Assembly (NCBI GenBank): GCA_046316615.1
Contig: JBKDAN010000057.1
Location: 62,001-126,000 of the forward strand
DNA from: BJHL01 sp040378885
GTDB lineage: Bacteria; Planctomycetota; Phycisphaerae; Phycisphaerales; UBA1924
Direction of reading: 5' to 3'
Length of the DNA: 64,000 bases
Below the pieces are notes generated by a model. It was not told the DNA's origin. It was given only the letters and a program-made list of their open reading frames with translations, and ran no database searches. Within the stretch, counting starts at the first letter, position 1; each line of letters starts with the position of its first letter. Positions 61,886-64,000 of the stretch are shown piece by piece. Position numbers and translations under genes: made by a program.

Positions 61886-62845
61886 ATGGATATCCGCTCC
61901 AGCGAACACACGACTTCAGACACAACCGCCATCAGTGCCGACGTATCGCATGACACAAGTGACACCAACGCCGGTCGGCGGCCCGACAAGCGCCCTCGCA
62001 CCACACCCTTCGCCACTCGCGCATCGGCCAAGCCCCCAAAGCGCCAACCAGTCACGGATCTTGTTATGAACAGCATGGGTTTCCAGCACATGTCCCGCGA
62101 GTGCGAGCAGCAGCTCGCCCGCGCCTGGCGAAACGACCGCGACCAAGTCGCTCGCGCGCAGCTCATCCAGGCCCACGTGCGTCTGGTCACTTCCATCGCA
62201 CGCGGACTCACCAATCGCGGCATTCCTCTCGATGAACTCGTCGCCGAAGGCAACATTGGCCTCATCCGCGCCGTAGATCGCTTCGACCCCGATGCCGGCA
62301 CGCGCCTCAGCACCTTCGCTTTCGGGCACATCCGTCACGCCATGACTTCACTGTTCCGTCGCAACTCCGTCAAGGGCCGGTTGGGACACGCCAGACGCCG
62401 CGACGTCTCCCACTTCGAAACCGCAGCCGCACGACTCCTAACTACCCACGGGCGCGAACCTGACGAAGCCGAACTCGCAAAGGAACTCGGCTGGACTCCC
62501 GTCCACGTCGCCAAAGTGCGCCGCGTCCGCGACCTCGTCACCAACTGGTCCGAGCGACTCACCCACGAAATGCGTCAAAATGCTGACAACACGGCCCTCT
62601 CGCACGAAGGAGCCGCTGATCGTCGGCGCTCTCTCGCAGATCAACTTGAAAGTGTCCTCAGCGTGCTCACCCCGCTCGAGCGCCACGTCATCGAACTCAC
62701 CTTCGGCCTTCGCACCCGCACCCGTCTCGCAAGTTCCCAAGTCGCCGCAGTCACAGGTCTGCCCCCGCGCGAAGTTACCCGCATCAGAACATTCGCCCAG
62801 CTCAAGCTCACGCGTCATCAGGCTGTGCTCCGTCGCATCAACTGA
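61886..62845 (+). CDS. Alternative sigma-70 family RNA polymerase sigma factor
   Basis: 319 residues, AGAGGAG upstream. After a 55-residue polar N-terminus, region 1.2/2: RAQLIQAHVRLVTSIARGL, PLDELVAEGNIGLIRAVDRFDPDAGTRLSTFAFGHIRHAM; region 3: GREPDEAELAKELGWTPVHVAKV; region 4: LESVLSVLTPLERHVIELTFGL, SSQVAAVTGLPPREVTRIRTFAQLKL (helix-turn-helix). It lacks region 1.1 and is shorter than the housekeeping factor, so it is a group 2/3 factor. No anti-sigma gene is adjacent. The two tandem motifs upstream link it to the other island genes. Confidence 0.92.
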   Translation: MDIRSSEHTTSDTTAISADVSHDTSDTNAGRRPDKRPRTTPFATRASAKPPKRQPVTDLVMNSMGFQHMSRECEQQLARAWRNDRDQVARAQLIQAHVRLVTSIARGLTNRGIPLDELVAEGNIGLIRAVDRFDPDAGTRLSTFAFGHIRHAMTSLFRRNSVKGRLGHARRRDVSHFETAAARLLTTHGREPDEAELAKELGWTPVHVAKVRRVRDLVTNWSERLTHEMRQNADNTALSHEGAADRRRSLADQLESVLSVLTPLERHVIELTFGLRTRTRLASSQVAAVTGLPPREVTRIRTFAQLKLTRHQAVLRRIN

Positions 62846-62884
62846 TCCGACACAAGTCCACACACCGAGCGGCAACGCTCACCA

Positions 62885-62924
62885 CGGGCACCTTTTCCCA
62901 CTGAAGGTGCCCGCGGCTTTTTTT
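62885..62924 (+). terminator. Rho-independent terminator after the sigma factor gene
   Basis: A 10-bp stem CGGGCACCTT/AAGGTGCCCG with a 9-nt loop, then CGGC and seven T. Confidence 0.88.
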
Positions 62925-63054
62925 GTCTTCGCCACGACTTGTGATTTTGTATTCACGCCCGATTCACACCCACCTTCGCTTGGCCATCCATCTTGTTGCA
63001 GCAGGCAATGTCGCTTGCACCTCACAGTCCCTCATCTCGCAAAAGGAGATTGCA

Positions 63055-63624
63055 ATGACGAATGGAAACAAGAACAACGCTGGTAACACCGGCAACACCG
63101 GTGGTTCGGCACAAACCCCCAGCCGCGGCAATCAGCAGGGCAACCAAGGCAATCAGGCCAGCCAGGCCACGCATGCGAATCAAGCCAGCCAAGGTGCGCA
63201 AGGCGCCAACGCTGGCAAGACGCAGGGCCAGTCCGGTACGACCGGCCAAGGCGGCATGGGCCAAGCTGGCAATCGCCCCGGCCAGGGCGACGCCACCAGC
63301 ACGCAGCATGGCATCACGGGTCAAGGCACGGGCCGCGACACGCAGGGTGCAGGCCGTGATGCTCAAGGCGGTCAACGTGGCAGCTCGGGCGGCGACAAGA
63401 TCGAAACGCCCGACCGGCCGACCACCGCTCCCTCCGATCCCAACAACCCGCGTCCCACCGCTGGTCAGCGCGACCCGATGCGTTCCGGCAGCCAGTCCGA
63501 CATGGACAAGCAAGGCCGCAAGGGCATCGACGATGCCGTGACCGCCGGTTTTGACGACGAAGACAAGACCGACACCGAAGCTCGCCCCGCTCACGACCTC
63601 GGTCGTGACACGACGGCTCGCTAA
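63055..63624 (+). CDS. Low-complexity, intrinsically disordered Gly/Gln/Asn-rich protein
   Basis: 189 residues with AAAGGAG 7 bp upstream of ATG 63055. About 110 residues are built from Gly, Gln, Asn, Ala, Ser and Thr with short imperfect repeats (GNQGNQASQATHANQASQGAQ; GRDTQGAGRDAQGGQRG). The C-terminal 60 residues are charged (KIETPDRPTTAPSDPNNP, RKGIDDAVTAGFDDEDKTDTEARP). There is no signal peptide, Cys, Trp or Tyr. It resembles hydrophilin-like stress-protective proteins in composition only. It has its own strong terminator. Confidence 0.75.
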   Translation: MTNGNKNNAGNTGNTGGSAQTPSRGNQQGNQGNQASQATHANQASQGAQGANAGKTQGQSGTTGQGGMGQAGNRPGQGDATSTQHGITGQGTGRDTQGAGRDAQGGQRGSSGGDKIETPDRPTTAPSDPNNPRPTAGQRDPMRSGSQSDMDKQGRKGIDDAVTAGFDDEDKTDTEARPAHDLGRDTTAR

Positions 63625-63668
63625 GTTGCAGCCGCGTCTTCTTGCAGATTGACAATTCATTGCGAGAG

Positions 63669-63708
63669 CAACGCCCGGACTTCCACATCGTCCGGGCGTT
63701 GTCTTTTT
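63669..63708 (+). terminator. Rho-independent terminator after the disordered protein gene
   Basis: An 11-bp stem CAACGCCCGGA/TCCGGGCGTTG with an 11-nt loop, followed by TCTTTTT. Confidence 0.9.
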
Positions 63709-63753
63709 CCGACGCGCCCACTTTCCCCGTGCAACTTCCTACGCTGCACGGCC

Positions 63754-64000
63754 ATGGCCAAAAAAGCCCGTTCTTCTTCCGCCGTTCCCGTCGCCTACTC
63801 GCAGTTCGCCAGCGTCGAAGCTGTCGCCGCCAACCGCGCCAAGCAGCTCGCTCTCGCCGAGCAGGCCGGCAAGCAAGGCGCCAAGATCTTCTGCACGCAG
63901 GAAATGTGCACCACGCAGTACTTCTGTCAGAGCGAAGATCACCGCTTCTTCAGCCTCGCCGAAAGCATCCCGGGTCCAAGCACCGACGCCTTCTCGAAGA
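63754..64000 (+). CDS. Carbon-nitrogen hydrolase, probably N-carbamoylputrescine amidase-like (3' end outside window)
   Basis: 82 N-terminal residues are visible. After a short basic leader, PVAYSQFASVEAVAANRAKQLALAEQAGKQGAKIFCTQEMC gives the nitrilase-superfamily opening with the catalytic Glu in TQEM, followed by TTQYFCQSEDHRFFSLAESIPGPSTDAF, text typical of N-carbamoylputrescine amidases (YFCQSED...LAE.IPGP). That enzyme releases putrescine, CO2 and ammonia in the agmatine route of polyamine synthesis. The catalytic Lys and Cys lie beyond the window, so the subfamily is not certain. Confidence 0.8.
   Translation, partial: MAKKARSSSAVPVAYSQFASVEAVAANRAKQLALAEQAGKQGAKIFCTQEMCTTQYFCQSEDHRFFSLAESIPGPSTDAFSK

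Noticed and set aside
1..64000. CRISPR arrays, insertion sequences, phage genes, replication origin, rRNA
   Set aside because: No regularly spaced repeats, transposase or integrase signatures, DnaA-box cluster or rRNA text were recognised.

Overview
The window reads as a chromosomal segment of a high-GC Planctomycetota bacterium, most likely of the Phycisphaerae. This rests on recognisable lineage habits: a Tat-exported DUF1800/DUF1501 pair, secreted proteins ending in a short calcium-loop (dockerin-like) D-I-D-F-N-N-N...PEDQDVIDF repeat, PEP-CTERM-like tails ending in RRRR, a WD40-carrying Ser/Thr kinase close to a TIGR02999-type ECF sigma factor, and a standalone nuoB. The taxonomic call is inference. 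No phage, insertion sequence, CRISPR array or origin was recognised.

Layout. 1-5 kb: end of a large surface protein, a pseudopilin, a DUF2891 protein and a small lipoprotein. 4.8-7.2 kb: nuoB and an OGT/SPINDLY-type glycosyltransferase. 7.2-13.6 kb: a kinase-WD40 receptor divergent from a globin, an ECF sigma factor, and a run of small membrane or unknown genes. 13.6-26.3 kb: cell-surface genes, with three dockerin-tagged secreted proteins, a GT87 membrane glycosyltransferase, DUF1800-DUF1501, a DNRLRE protein, an M48 protease with a tiny overlapping membrane protein, and a PEP-CTERM protein beside a decayed paralogue. 26.5-35.2 kb: housekeeping (ndk, polA, HIT, panC) and a dockerin-tagged nuclease/phosphatase. 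35.2-38.3 kb: tRNA-Val, an M60 peptidase, tRNA-Thr, tRNA-Tyr.

38.4-46.7 kb is a heavy-metal RND efflux operon (TolC, adaptor, pump, His-rich lipoprotein) with a perfect dyad upstream, a Cys/His-rich membrane protein and a KdpE-like response regulator without a kinase. 46.7-47.05 kb is an AT-richer scar with an apparent outer-membrane-protein tail. 47.05-52.7 kb is the complete ImuA-ImuB-DnaE2 mutagenic translesion cassette, followed by a convergent cardiolipin synthase.

54.1-63.6 kb looks like an envelope/general-stress island: a PA2169-type four-helix protein, small lipoproteins, DUF1328, entericidin, a PRC-barrel protein, an OmpR/HisKA two-component system, an ethylene-receptor-like (ETR1-type) sensor, an alternative sigma-70 factor and a disordered Gly/Gln protein. 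A 16-bp motif, ATGAG-N4-(G/C)ATTCA(T/C), recurs five times in this island, always oriented toward a downstream gene. It is my best candidate for an undescribed regulon. The window ends inside a carbon-nitrogen hydrolase gene.
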